A DNA stretch of 64,000 nt, taken from positions 2,723,501-2,787,500 of the forward strand of contig NZ_CP013118.1 of assembly GCF_001443605.1 (NCBI RefSeq), given 5' to 3'. The notes beneath the pieces were generated by a model. That model had not been told where the DNA came from and did no database searches. It worked only from the letters and a program-made list of their open reading frames with translations. Both the position numbers and the translations under genes were made by a program. The stretch comes from Salinivirga cyanobacteriivorans (GTDB lineage: Bacteria; Bacteroidota; Bacteroidia; Bacteroidales; Salinivirgaceae). Shown here one piece after another: positions 26,609-34,955 of the stretch; the stretch's first letter is position 1; every line of letters starts with the position of its first letter.

Positions 26609-26977
26609 ATGCGGATGAACGAAATAATATTGCTTCTAATTGTTGGCCTGCTTGCAGGCTTCGTGGGTGGTATGATGGGTGTTGGTGGTGGTGTGGTAGT
26701 TATACCCGCACTTGTGTTTATCATGGGATTTTCGCAGCATCAGGCGCAGGGTACAGCCCTGGCTTTTATGCTGCCGCCAATTGGCCTGATGGCTGCCTGG
26801 AACTACTATAAAGCGGGTTATGTCAACGTTAAGTACGCACTGTTGCTTATGGTCGCCTTTGTTGTGGGAGCCTGGGTAGGTTCCATGATTTCGGTGCAGC
26901 TGCCCGATAAAGTATTAAAGAAAATATTTGGTGTAATGTTGCTATATGTCGCTTACAGAATGATTTTTAAAAGCTGA
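26609..26977 (+). CDS. Half-size TauE/SafE-family membrane protein
   Basis: 122 aa with four hydrophobic helices. The TauE/SafE signature GLLAGFVGGMMGVGGGVVVI is present once (residues ~14-33), followed by IPALVFIMGFSQHQAQGTALA. Classical TauE exporters are ~250 aa with this unit twice. A single-repeat protein would need to dimerise to transport. Members move sulfite, sulfoacetate or other organic sulfur anions across the inner membrane; the substrate here is unknown. It is 65 nt after the TolB-like gene and is followed by the IS element. No partner half is nearby. Confidence 0.8.
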   Translation: MRMNEIILLLIVGLLAGFVGGMMGVGGGVVVIPALVFIMGFSQHQAQGTALAFMLPPIGLMAAWNYYKAGYVNVKYALLLMVAFVVGAWVGSMISVQLPDKVLKKIFGVMLLYVAYRMIFKS

Positions 26978-27026
26978 GCTGATGTATTATTGTTTCATTC
27001 TTTGTAACTTGCAACATAAAACTATT

Positions 27027-27036
27027 ATAAAATGAT
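27027..27036. repeat. Left copy of the 10-bp target duplication (ATAAAATGAT)
   Basis: It is identical to 28005-28014 and directly abuts the left inverted repeat. Two bases can be assigned either to the inverted repeat or to the duplication, so the true target duplication may be 8 bp, the usual IS1595 size. Confidence 0.85.
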
Positions 27037-28004
27037 AGAGGTCAGTAGATAAATTCATATAATATATTATCTTTGATACCAATAAAATCAATGATTTAAT
27101 GGAATTATTCAAAGGACAAAACCTCATAGAGTTTGCTACACGCTTTAATTCGGATGAAAAGTGTATTGAATATTTAGCTCATATTAAATGGCAAGATGGA
27201 TTTAGATGTGTTAAATGTGGTCATACCGGAAGTCAAGTAAGAAAGAATCATTCAAGAACGTGTAATAAGTGTAATCATACTGAATCAGCAACAGCAAATA
27301 CACTATTCCACAAAGTTAAATTTGGTGTTCAAAAGGCTTTTTTTATTTGCTTTGAAATGGCAACTACAACCAAAAGTTTATCTGCAAGTTATGTTGGAGA
27401 ACGCTTTGGGGTTACTGAGAAAACAGCTCGACTGTTTATGCATAAAGTACGGGAAGCGATGAAGTCAAGCGGTAATAACCCAATGAGTGGAAATGTACAT
27501 ATTGATGAGTTTGTAATTGGTGGAAAGGAAGAGGGAAAAGTTGGACGTAGTTACCATATTAAGAAAAAGAAGGTTATATGTGCTGTAGAGCTTACTGATG
27601 ATGGTAAGGTTAAACGCATGTACTCGATGAAAATAGACAACTACTCATCGAAAGAGCTAGAAAAAATGTTCGATGCGCATATTTCTCAACAGGCAAAGGT
27701 AACAACAGATCAATGGAAGGGCTACCGTCCACTCATGTCAAGCTATGATATAAGACAAATCGAGAGTGACAGAGGTTCCAACTTCAAGGCTTTGCACACA
27801 ATGATTCATCAAGTTAAATCTTGGATAAGAACCACTTACTCATGGGTTAGCACTCACAATATCAACAGGTATCTTGACGAGTTTTGCTACCGACTTAATC
27901 GTTCTCAAATGAAAAAGAATATTTTCAATAATTTGGTACGCAGGATGGTTATTGCTGATAAAGTAAAGCAAGCAGATTTAATATGCAGTTAAATACTGAC
28001 CTCT
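27037..28004 (+). mobile_element. IS1595-type insertion sequence (968 bp)
   Basis: Inverted ends AGAGGTCAGTA (27037-27047) and TACTGACCTCT (27994-28004) bound a single transposase gene. A direct duplication flanks both sides. The element is complete, with an intact transposase, so it may still be active. The duplication includes the native ATG of the downstream M20 gene. Confidence 0.9.
27099..27992 (+). CDS. IS1595-family (ISXO2-like) transposase
   Basis: 297-aa DDE-type transposase. An N-terminal zinc ribbon uses Cys37/Cys40 (CVKC) and Cys55/Cys58 (CNKC). The ISXO2-like catalytic domain follows: NVHIDEFVIGGKEEGKVG supplies the first Asp, VTTDQWKGYRPL the second, and the C-terminal HNINRYLDEFCYRLNRSQ the final catalytic region typical of the family. 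Length and order match full IS1595-group transposases, and no frameshift is seen. Its last codons overlap an ATG (27983) that is in frame with the downstream M20 gene. Confidence 0.95.
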   Translation: MELFKGQNLIEFATRFNSDEKCIEYLAHIKWQDGFRCVKCGHTGSQVRKNHSRTCNKCNHTESATANTLFHKVKFGVQKAFFICFEMATTTKSLSASYVGERFGVTEKTARLFMHKVREAMKSSGNNPMSGNVHIDEFVIGGKEEGKVGRSYHIKKKKVICAVELTDDGKVKRMYSMKIDNYSSKELEKMFDAHISQQAKVTTDQWKGYRPLMSSYDIRQIESDRGSNFKALHTMIHQVKSWIRTTYSWVSTHNINRYLDEFCYRLNRSQMKKNIFNNLVRRMVIADKVKQADLICS

Positions 28005-28014
28005 ATAAAATGAT
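28005..28014. repeat. Right copy of the target duplication, containing the M20 start codon
   Basis: ATAAAATGAT repeats 27027-27036. The ATG at 28010-28012 inside it is the native start of the amidohydrolase gene. Confidence 0.85.
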
Positions 28015-29170
28015 TTCTAAAGCCCAAATTACCGAACAATTACCTGAAATACGCACCTGGTATGAGCACTTGCATGCCCATCCTGAACCTTCATTTCAGG
28101 AGAAAGAAACAGCTGCCTATATAGCTTCCGGGCTGAAAAAAATGGGATTGGAGGTACATCGCTTACCCCAAAACGCTGTGATGGGATATTTGCAGGCAAC
28201 CAATGCCATTGGCACCATTGGTTTAAGAGCAGAGTTAGATGCATTACCATTACATGAACAAACCAACGTAAATTATATTTCACAAAATACAGGCACTATG
28301 CACGCTTGCGGACACGATCTGCATATGGCCTGTGCCCTGGGTGCAGCAAAATTACTCTCTGCACATAAAGCAAACCTGAAACACAATGTGCTTTTTGTAT
28401 TCCAGCATGCCGAAGAAAAAATACCGGGTGGTGCTGTGGCTGTAATTGCTTCAGATTTTTTTAAAAGTCATAAGCCCGATGTAATGCTGGCTATGCATTC
28501 GTTCCCCGATTTGAAAGCCGGTGAGGTTGGATTTCGGAGTGGCCCATACATGGCTTCGGGTGATGAGGTTGATGTGCATATAAAAGGTCCGGGCGGGCAC
28601 GCGGCAATGCCACACAAAACTGTAGACACAGTGCTTACCGCAGGGCAGGTGCTGGTAGCCCTTCAGCAAATACAATCGCGTTTTATACCGACCGAAATTC
28701 CTTCGGTACTCACCTTTGGAAATATTTGTGCCGAAAGTGTAATGAATATTATTCCAAGGGAAGTATTGCTTGAAGGAACTTTCCGTACGATGAACGAAAA
28801 GTGGCGTAAAAAAGCGCTAAAACAAATCAAACAAATTGTACAGAATACAGCCAAAGCCACTGGGGCAGATGCCGAAACTGTTATTCGGCCGGGTTACCCT
28901 ACCATCGAAAACGATAAAAACGTTACAGCTAAAATTGAAAATATTGCCACTAAATTACTGGGGTCGAAAAATATTCATCTACTGCCTTTGCGCATGACTA
29001 CTGATGATTTTGGTTATTATGCGCAAAAAATTCCATCTGCATATTTCAGACTGGGTGTAGCCGATTCAAATGGGCGCAGTGCGGGTTTGCACACACCGGA
29101 ATTTTTACCAGACCCCAAAGCGCTTGAAACCGGGGTCAGTCTACTGGTGCAAATTATTCAAAATTATTAG
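28010..29170 (+). CDS. M20-family amidohydrolase (N-acyl-amino-acid hydrolase type)
   Basis: A 386-aa metal-dependent hydrolase of the M20D/amidohydrolase group, which cleaves N-acyl or hippurate-type amides. MHACGHDLHMACALGAAKLL near residue 97 gives the metal-binding Cys/His pair, FQHAEEKIPGGA the catalytic Glu, and TDDFGYYAQKIPSAYFRLGV and LHTPEF the C-terminal ligands. No signal peptide, so cytoplasmic. The native start is the ATG at 28010. An ATG at 27983 inside the IS would add MQLNTDLYK and overlaps the transposase end, so translation could be coupled. The native upstream region is now 968 bp away. Confidence 0.9.
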   Translation: MISKAQITEQLPEIRTWYEHLHAHPEPSFQEKETAAYIASGLKKMGLEVHRLPQNAVMGYLQATNAIGTIGLRAELDALPLHEQTNVNYISQNTGTMHACGHDLHMACALGAAKLLSAHKANLKHNVLFVFQHAEEKIPGGAVAVIASDFFKSHKPDVMLAMHSFPDLKAGEVGFRSGPYMASGDEVDVHIKGPGGHAAMPHKTVDTVLTAGQVLVALQQIQSRFIPTEIPSVLTFGNICAESVMNIIPREVLLEGTFRTMNEKWRKKALKQIKQIVQNTAKATGADAETVIRPGYPTIENDKNVTAKIENIATKLLGSKNIHLLPLRMTTDDFGYYAQKIPSAYFRLGVADSNGRSAGLHTPEFLPDPKALETGVSLLVQIIQNY

Positions 29171-29266
29171 CCTTTGGAAAGTAACATTTTCATGATTCAT
29201 AACCTTGAAATGCGCTTTACCTCATTTATCAAAACTTTTTTTACCTTCGTAAAGTATCATAAAAGC

Positions 29267-30982
29267 ATGACTATGCCTTTGATTTCGCATTTTAAGAGTA
29301 CGCTGATTCTAGCGGGTATTCTGTTTTCCGCTTTTACATCTTATGGACAGGCAATTCCTGAACATGTTAGCAATAAGCCTATTTATAGCTATTTGGATGA
29401 ACTGGCAGGGGAAAAAGTAATTGCCATTCACAGTGCTGTGAAACCCTATACAAAACAATTTATCTACAAAAAACTTAAACAGGCTCAGCTTGCAGATTCT
29501 TTGCTCAATAAAAGGCAAAAGAAAGAGCTGGCGTTTTATCTTAACACTTACCAACTGTATAATAATGAACCGGAAAACCCTTATATAGACGAAAAAGTAA
29601 ATCTTCTTCAGAAATATAGCTCCCACTCAGCCATTAGCAGCACACATTTGGGATTTGTATATCGAGATTCCAATTTTACCGCTGAGGTAAGCCCGATTTG
29701 GGGGTACCGATACCGCACAAACGACAATGGAAGCGTAGACCATTATTGGGGAGGCGCTGAAGCTAATGTCACTTTAGGTAAGCATCTTGGTTTCTGGGCA
29801 TCGCTGCGTGATAACAGCATCAGCGAAATTCTGGCATGGCCTGGTAATTTTACCCGACAGGATGGAGGTAACTATAAAATTGGAAACGGCGGCAGGCCCG
29901 GGGGCGATTACTCCGAAATGCGCGGTGGCGTGTCTTTTGCATGGAAATGGGGACATGTGGAATTATCAAAAGACCATGTCCAGTGGGGTGATCATCAGCA
30001 CGGCCCTAATATCCTTGATTCAAGGGCACCCTCTTTTGCCATGATTAAGTTGCACCTGAAGCCTGCAGATTGGTTCGAATTTGATTACCTGCATGGCTGG
30101 CTGGTTTCTGAGGTAATTGATAGTACCCTGACCTATACCAGTCAGTACGGTGAAAGTCGCCAGGTGTTCAGACCGAAAAATATTGCTGCCAACATGTACA
30201 CGCTTCATCCATTTAAACACACAAGTTTCTCTGTGGGTAATGCCATTATATACAGCGATTTGGGAGGCGCACATCCGGCTTACATGATTCCTTTTTTATT
30301 TTATAAATCTATAGACCATACCCTGAATCATAAAATACAGAACCAGAACTCCCAGCTTTTTTTTAATGCCAGCGTCAGGGCAATTAAACACCTTCATCTG
30401 TATGGTTCCCTGTTTGTTGATGAACTCTCAATTACCCGTCTGGGCGACGAACAGCGGCATAATTTTCTTTCATGGAAAGGTGGCGCAAAACTTCAAAACT
30501 GGCCTTTCCAGAATGTAGCATTGAGTTATGAGTTTACACAAACTTATCCGCTTACCTATAAACACAGGGTCAGGGCCACCACTTATGCTACAAACGAATT
30601 TGGACTGGGACATTATCTTGGCGACAACTCACAGGAGCATTATGGTGCGATTACTTTTCGGTTTATTCCAAAATTAAGGGTAAAGATGGCTTATTGGTAT
30701 GCTTTTCATGCCAATGAATATGCCTATAACCCTGAGGGCGAAACCCGTGTCGATGAATTCCCTGTGCTGGCAGATAAAACCTGGCAGAATAAAACCTTTC
30801 AATTGGCAGCCTCTTATGAAGTTTGGCAAAACATGTATTTGAAATTGATTTTTGAGGATAGCAATATCAAAGGATTTGATGTAGATGAGCACGATGCCCA
30901 GTATTACCTTGATTTGTTTTCACCGGCATACTACCATGGAGCGCAACAAACACTTTCTTTTCAACTTAACATTGGTTTTTGA
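29267..30982 (+). CDS. Wzi-family capsule assembly / outer-membrane protein
   Basis: 571-aa outer-membrane barrel protein. After a signal peptide ending ...FTSYGQA, a helical part (~25-110) leads into a beta-rich region with GAEANVTLGKHLGFWASLRD, HVELSKDHVQWGDHQHGP and many alternating strands ending in LSFQLNIGF. This fits the Wzi family, which anchors capsule or exopolysaccharide at the cell surface. I chose the ATG at 29267: it gives a clean signal peptide and lies 17 nt after TACCTTCG (29242-29249, one mismatch to the -7 consensus). The long frame from TTG 29174 adds an unlikely 31 residues. Its stop overlaps the start of the next gene. Confidence 0.72.
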   Translation: MTMPLISHFKSTLILAGILFSAFTSYGQAIPEHVSNKPIYSYLDELAGEKVIAIHSAVKPYTKQFIYKKLKQAQLADSLLNKRQKKELAFYLNTYQLYNNEPENPYIDEKVNLLQKYSSHSAISSTHLGFVYRDSNFTAEVSPIWGYRYRTNDNGSVDHYWGGAEANVTLGKHLGFWASLRDNSISEILAWPGNFTRQDGGNYKIGNGGRPGGDYSEMRGGVSFAWKWGHVELSKDHVQWGDHQHGPNILDSRAPSFAMIKLHLKPADWFEFDYLHGWLVSEVIDSTLTYTSQYGESRQVFRPKNIAANMYTLHPFKHTSFSVGNAIIYSDLGGAHPAYMIPFLFYKSIDHTLNHKIQNQNSQLFFNASVRAIKHLHLYGSLFVDELSITRLGDEQRHNFLSWKGGAKLQNWPFQNVALSYEFTQTYPLTYKHRVRATTYATNEFGLGHYLGDNSQEHYGAITFRFIPKLRVKMAYWYAFHANEYAYNPEGETRVDEFPVLADKTWQNKTFQLAASYEVWQNMYLKLIFEDSNIKGFDVDEHDAQYYLDLFSPAYYHGAQQTLSFQLNIGF

Positions 30983-32574
30983 TGCGTAATACTTTTCTGC
31001 TCATATTATCCCTCTTATTTATTGGTATGGAGGCAGGCGCACAAAACCTTGTACCCCTTCACCGCTACCGCTCGCGCGATATCGAAAAGTATATGATCTC
31101 CCAACCCCGCAACTATCATACTGCAATGAAGCCTTTTGTAATTGCCGACACAAGCAGGCTATTTAAGCAAACATATACCCGCAATGGAGAAGAGAAAAAT
31201 TGGTGGATGCGTAAATTGCGGTACGAGAATTTGATAATGGTAGAAAAAGAAAATTACCGGCTTACCATTGATCCAGTGTTGCATTTTGAACTCAGTAAAA
31301 ACCGCGATGTGGAGGAACTGCTTTATCGCAACACGCGAGCTTTTATGGTTGCCGGTCGTATAGGTCAAAATGTAAGTTTTCAATCCATTTTGTATGAAAA
31401 TCAGGTGGCATTTCAACCTTATGTGAATGAGATGATTCAGACCAAAGAAATAATTCCACATGCTGCAAAATACAAACCTTATGAAATACCCGTTGGCCAG
31501 TTGAGTCCGGTCGGCTATGATTACAGTATGGCAGAGGGTGTGTTATCATGGAATGCATTACCGCAGCTTAATCTGCAATTTGCTCAGGGTAAGCATTTTG
31601 TAGGCGATGGATACCGGTCGCTTTTGCTGAGCGATAACAGTTATAGCTACCCGTTTTTTAAAGCTATGTTGACTATTGGCCCCCTTCAATACACCAGTAT
31701 GTTTGCTGAACTGCTGGATTTTGACCTGCCACATGGAACAGAAAGTGGTTATCGAAAAAAGCGCTACCAGATGCATTACCTAAGTTGGAATACCACACCC
31801 TGGTTGCAGGTTGGCCTTTTCGAGTCTGTTGTCTATCATGCTGAAGATTCTACAGGATACAGCGGATTTAAGGCCAATTATTTGAACCCGCTTATTTTGT
31901 CACGCACCGCCGAGTATGGTCTTGATACAAAAAACAATATTTTACTTGGGGCTACAATGAAAATAACACTTCCTGCCCGCATACAAATTTATGGACAGTA
32001 TGTGCTTGATGCCACAGCCAATCCTTCCGCTGAGCAAGTTACAGCAGAGGAGACCCGGCAGGGATACCAGCTGGGGGGTAAATGGTTCGATGCATTGGGT
32101 ATACAAAACCTTTATGGGCAAATGGAATTTAATAGCGTAAGTATATTTACCTATGGCCATTCAAGTGCAGCACAAAACTACACGCATACCCGGCAAGCAT
32201 TAACCCATCCCATGGGGTCCGGTTTCAACGAGTTTGTGGCCATTTTAGCTTATTCAGTAAAAGATTTTGAACTGGAAGTGCAGGGTAACCTGGCTCGCTA
32301 TAAAACTAAAACCGCAGAGGATATTTCCGCTGGTAGCTTTTTGATGTATGATCAGGAAATCATTGAACAAGATGATTTGTCTGCTCTTAGTTTAGAAAAC
32401 GAATTTGCCTACGGTCACATGCAACTCTCCTATTTGTTGAACCCCAGAACAGATTTGCGTATTTGTGCCGGTGCTGCCTTAAGGATTAACCAGAATATTA
32501 ACCGGGAAAGTATAGATGCGTGGGTGTTTTTTGGCTTGCGAACCTTTTTATCTAACCAGTTGTTGGACTTTTAG
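30982..32574 (+). CDS. RemB-like outer-membrane barrel protein
   Basis: 530 aa with a signal peptide (residues 1-20, ending GAQ) and a beta-rich body. The segment FVGDGYRSLLLSDNSYSYPF and the later SGFKANYLNPLILSRTAEYG resemble the conserved core of RemB, a gliding-motility-associated outer-membrane protein of Flavobacteria related to Wzi. The start ATG at 30982 overlaps the previous stop (TGATG), so the two are translationally coupled and probably act together at the outer membrane, perhaps in polysaccharide surface assembly. RemB assignment is from memory of the family core and is tentative. Confidence 0.6.
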   Translation: MRNTFLLILSLLFIGMEAGAQNLVPLHRYRSRDIEKYMISQPRNYHTAMKPFVIADTSRLFKQTYTRNGEEKNWWMRKLRYENLIMVEKENYRLTIDPVLHFELSKNRDVEELLYRNTRAFMVAGRIGQNVSFQSILYENQVAFQPYVNEMIQTKEIIPHAAKYKPYEIPVGQLSPVGYDYSMAEGVLSWNALPQLNLQFAQGKHFVGDGYRSLLLSDNSYSYPFFKAMLTIGPLQYTSMFAELLDFDLPHGTESGYRKKRYQMHYLSWNTTPWLQVGLFESVVYHAEDSTGYSGFKANYLNPLILSRTAEYGLDTKNNILLGATMKITLPARIQIYGQYVLDATANPSAEQVTAEETRQGYQLGGKWFDALGIQNLYGQMEFNSVSIFTYGHSSAAQNYTHTRQALTHPMGSGFNEFVAILAYSVKDFELEVQGNLARYKTKTAEDISAGSFLMYDQEIIEQDDLSALSLENEFAYGHMQLSYLLNPRTDLRICAGAALRINQNINRESIDAWVFFGLRTFLSNQLLDF

Positions 32575-32586
32575 GCAATTACTGAA

Positions 32587-33162
32587 ATGATGAATAAAAC
32601 CACAAAAAGAAATATTGTAGTAGCTGTGAGCGGTGCAAGCGGCGCCATTTATGCTCACCGGCTTCTGCATAAGCTGAAACTATTGGAGTCACAAATCGAG
32701 ACGGTTTCAGTCGTTTTTAGTAACAATGCCATGCAAATATGGAAAACGGAGTTGGGCAGGCCATTGCCAGACGATAAGGATTTAAGGTTGTATAAGAACG
32801 ACGATTTTTACGCACCAATCGCCTCAGGCTCTTGTACTACTGATACCATGATAATTGTACCTGCATCTATGGGTATTACCGGGCGCATTGCCAATGGCTT
32901 TTCAGATGATCTGATTAGCCGTGCAGCCGATGTAATGCTTAAAGAACGCAGGAAATTTATCCTTGTACCACGCGAAACTCCTTATAATCTAATCCACATC
33001 CGCAATATGGAAACCATCACCCTGGCAGGTGGTATAATTTGCCCGGCAACTCCTTCTTTTTATAATAAGCCAAAAGACATAAATGAGTTGGTCGATACCG
33101 TTGTTGACAGGATTGTAGATTTGGCTGAGCTGAAACACGACACTTTTCGATGGGGAGAGTAA
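32587..33162 (+). CDS. ubiX: Flavin prenyltransferase UbiX
   Basis: UbiX prenylates FMN to the prFMN cofactor used by UbiD decarboxylases. The N-terminal IVVAVSGASGAIYAHRLLHK is the FMN-binding loop. GSCTTDTMIIVPASMGITGR and the C-terminal ETPYNLIHIRNMETITLAGG and PATPSFYNKP are family motifs. At 191 aa the length is normal. No ubiD gene is in the window, so its client decarboxylase lies elsewhere. It follows the RemB-like gene by 12 nt and is convergent with the M28 peptidase gene, with a 15-nt gap between stop codons. Confidence 0.93.
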   Translation: MMNKTTKRNIVVAVSGASGAIYAHRLLHKLKLLESQIETVSVVFSNNAMQIWKTELGRPLPDDKDLRLYKNDDFYAPIASGSCTTDTMIIVPASMGITGRIANGFSDDLISRAADVMLKERRKFILVPRETPYNLIHIRNMETITLAGGIICPATPSFYNKPKDINELVDTVVDRIVDLAELKHDTFRWGE

Positions 33163-33177
33163 CTTTTGCAGCAGTTT

Positions 33178-34836
33178 TTAATCCATCATTTTTTCGATAA
33201 AGTTTTGTTTGTTTTGATGTTTCACTTTCACTTTTAACTTTTTCTTAGTGTTTGCTACTTCCCAAAGCATTTTGTAACCCACGCGCGTCAGCTCGGTGAG
33301 CTTGGCATAATTAATTTTATCAGGCGTGTCACGGGTTGTATGGTAATCGGGGTGTAAGCCTGTAAAAAAGCAGGCAATGGGAATGTTTTTTCGTTTAAAC
33401 CGGAAATGATCTGATGAAAATGCCCAGGTCGTTCTTTCCCTGAAACCCGGGTGTTTGGAGATTATAACACTGTCCGATTCACGACCGGCCTGTTTTGCTT
33501 TTCTTTTAAAAAAGCGGCGATGTTTGCCATTGGCAATAACATAAGCTGTTTGTCTGTATTTATCGTCATTTTCCCTGTTACGACCCACCATATCAAGGTT
33601 TAAATTGAGCACCACATTTTCCAAAGGGACCGGGCAGTGATCTACAAAATAATCTGAACCCCTCAAACCCATTTCTTCTCCTGAAAAGGCCACAAAAATT
33701 AGACTTCTGCGGGGCTTTATCCCTTTTTCTTCTGCTTTCTGAAATGCGCGGGCCATTTCCATAATTGCTGCTGTGCCGGAGGCATTGTCGTCTGCTCCAA
33801 AATATATGTGCTTACCTCTTTTTCCAACATGGTCGTAATGCGCTGAAACTACAATTATTTCATCTTTTTTATCGGTGCCCTCAATATAGCCAATAACGTT
33901 CTCTGTTTGGAGGGTATCTAGCTTATATTTGTTGGTTTTAATGTAGCAAATGGCTGTATCGTTAGTTAAGTTGATGTTGCGGGAGGCTTTCCCTTTGGCA
34001 ACTTTTTTCTCCAGTTTTTGAAGCTTCTTATATTTCATCTTAAACAATCTGCCGGTTTCCCATGGATTGGCAAAAGCCATTACAATGGTGTCATTGTTTT
34101 GCATGAATGATTGCAGTGAATCAGCATAGCTGCGATATTTCGTATAGTATTTGGGCAGAAAGGGATCCTTAAACTTATAAGTTAGTGCTTTAAGTCGGTC
34201 GTTTTTATTGATTTCAGCCAGTGGGTGTTTTTCAGGATTATACCGAAACAGGCCTGTTTTTGGGAAAAAGATCAGGAAAAATTTCCCTTGGGAGTGCGCT
34301 GCAATATTTTTGACATGGTTGTAGGTTTTTCCCAGGTTATCATCTAAAAGTAATATGGCAACAGTGTCTTTCAGGTTGAGGTTTTTGTAGTTTTTACCAT
34401 AGCCCAAATATTTGAAATGTAATGTGTCGCGAAAGTTCATTTCATGTGTGAAAAGATTGGTGCCAAAAAAGCCCATGTAGGATACTTTATCTGCATATTT
34501 ACCTGTGTTTTTAGCCATTATGCCGACGTTTCCATAATTGTATTTAAGGAGCGTATACCGCTGAAAATATCCATCCAGGTTCAGGCTGTCTAAACCATTT
34601 TTACGGAAATAGTTTGCAATATAGTTTGCAGCGATTCTTTGACCATGCTTGCCGGTATTGCGCCCTTCAAGGCTGTCAGATGCCAGTGTGTAAACATGCT
34701 GTATGAGATGCTGCTTTGTAATTGAATTTACAAAGGGTAATATTTCTGATTGGGCAAATGCAAAGCTGGAGATGCAGGTAATAAAAATTACTGGAGCTAT
34801 CTTCTTAATAAATAACCGTTTCATGCTGTTTATCAT
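33178..34836 (-). CDS. Secreted M28-family zinc peptidase
   Basis: 552 aa with a signal peptide (to ...SSFAFAQ). The two-zinc M28 site is complete: VVSAHYDHVG (His), GADDNASGTAAIMEMARA (bridging Asp), FVAFSGEEMGLRGSDYF (catalytic Glu pair), LNLDMVGR (Asp) and a late HPDYHTTRDTPDKI (His). M28 enzymes are aminopeptidases, and some are glutaminyl cyclases; the first is more likely here. A PA-like insert occupies roughly residues 100-280 before the catalytic core. A TATTTTTG box at 34864-34857 precedes the start. ATG at 34824 is a second possible start, nine bases past the first within the signal peptide. Confidence 0.88.
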   Translation of the reverse strand: MINSMKRLFIKKIAPVIFITCISSFAFAQSEILPFVNSITKQHLIQHVYTLASDSLEGRNTGKHGQRIAANYIANYFRKNGLDSLNLDGYFQRYTLLKYNYGNVGIMAKNTGKYADKVSYMGFFGTNLFTHEMNFRDTLHFKYLGYGKNYKNLNLKDTVAILLLDDNLGKTYNHVKNIAAHSQGKFFLIFFPKTGLFRYNPEKHPLAEINKNDRLKALTYKFKDPFLPKYYTKYRSYADSLQSFMQNNDTIVMAFANPWETGRLFKMKYKKLQKLEKKVAKGKASRNINLTNDTAICYIKTNKYKLDTLQTENVIGYIEGTDKKDEIIVVSAHYDHVGKRGKHIYFGADDNASGTAAIMEMARAFQKAEEKGIKPRRSLIFVAFSGEEMGLRGSDYFVDHCPVPLENVVLNLNLDMVGRNRENDDKYRQTAYVIANGKHRRFFKRKAKQAGRESDSVIISKHPGFRERTTWAFSSDHFRFKRKNIPIACFFTGLHPDYHTTRDTPDKINYAKLTELTRVGYKMLWEVANTKKKLKVKVKHQNKQNFIEKMMD

Positions 34837-34856
34837 TTTTAATATACGTATTCGGA

Positions 34857-34864
34857 CAAAAATA
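34857..34864 (-). promoter_or_regulatory. Putative -7 element (TATTTTTG) for the M28 gene
   Basis: Minus-strand match to TAnnTTTG, 20 nt before the ATG at 34836. Confidence 0.35.
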
Positions 34865-34955
34865 TCAATATTGTTATTTACTCATACTTTTTTGATAATA
34901 ATTTTTTAATTTCATAGAGATTTACTTTTCAGATCGTTACATAAAATCTTATACA

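Noticed and set aside
29174-29266. TTG-started N-terminal extension of the Wzi-like gene
   Set aside because: It would put 31 polar/hydrophobic residues before a clean signal peptide and spans the -7-like box.
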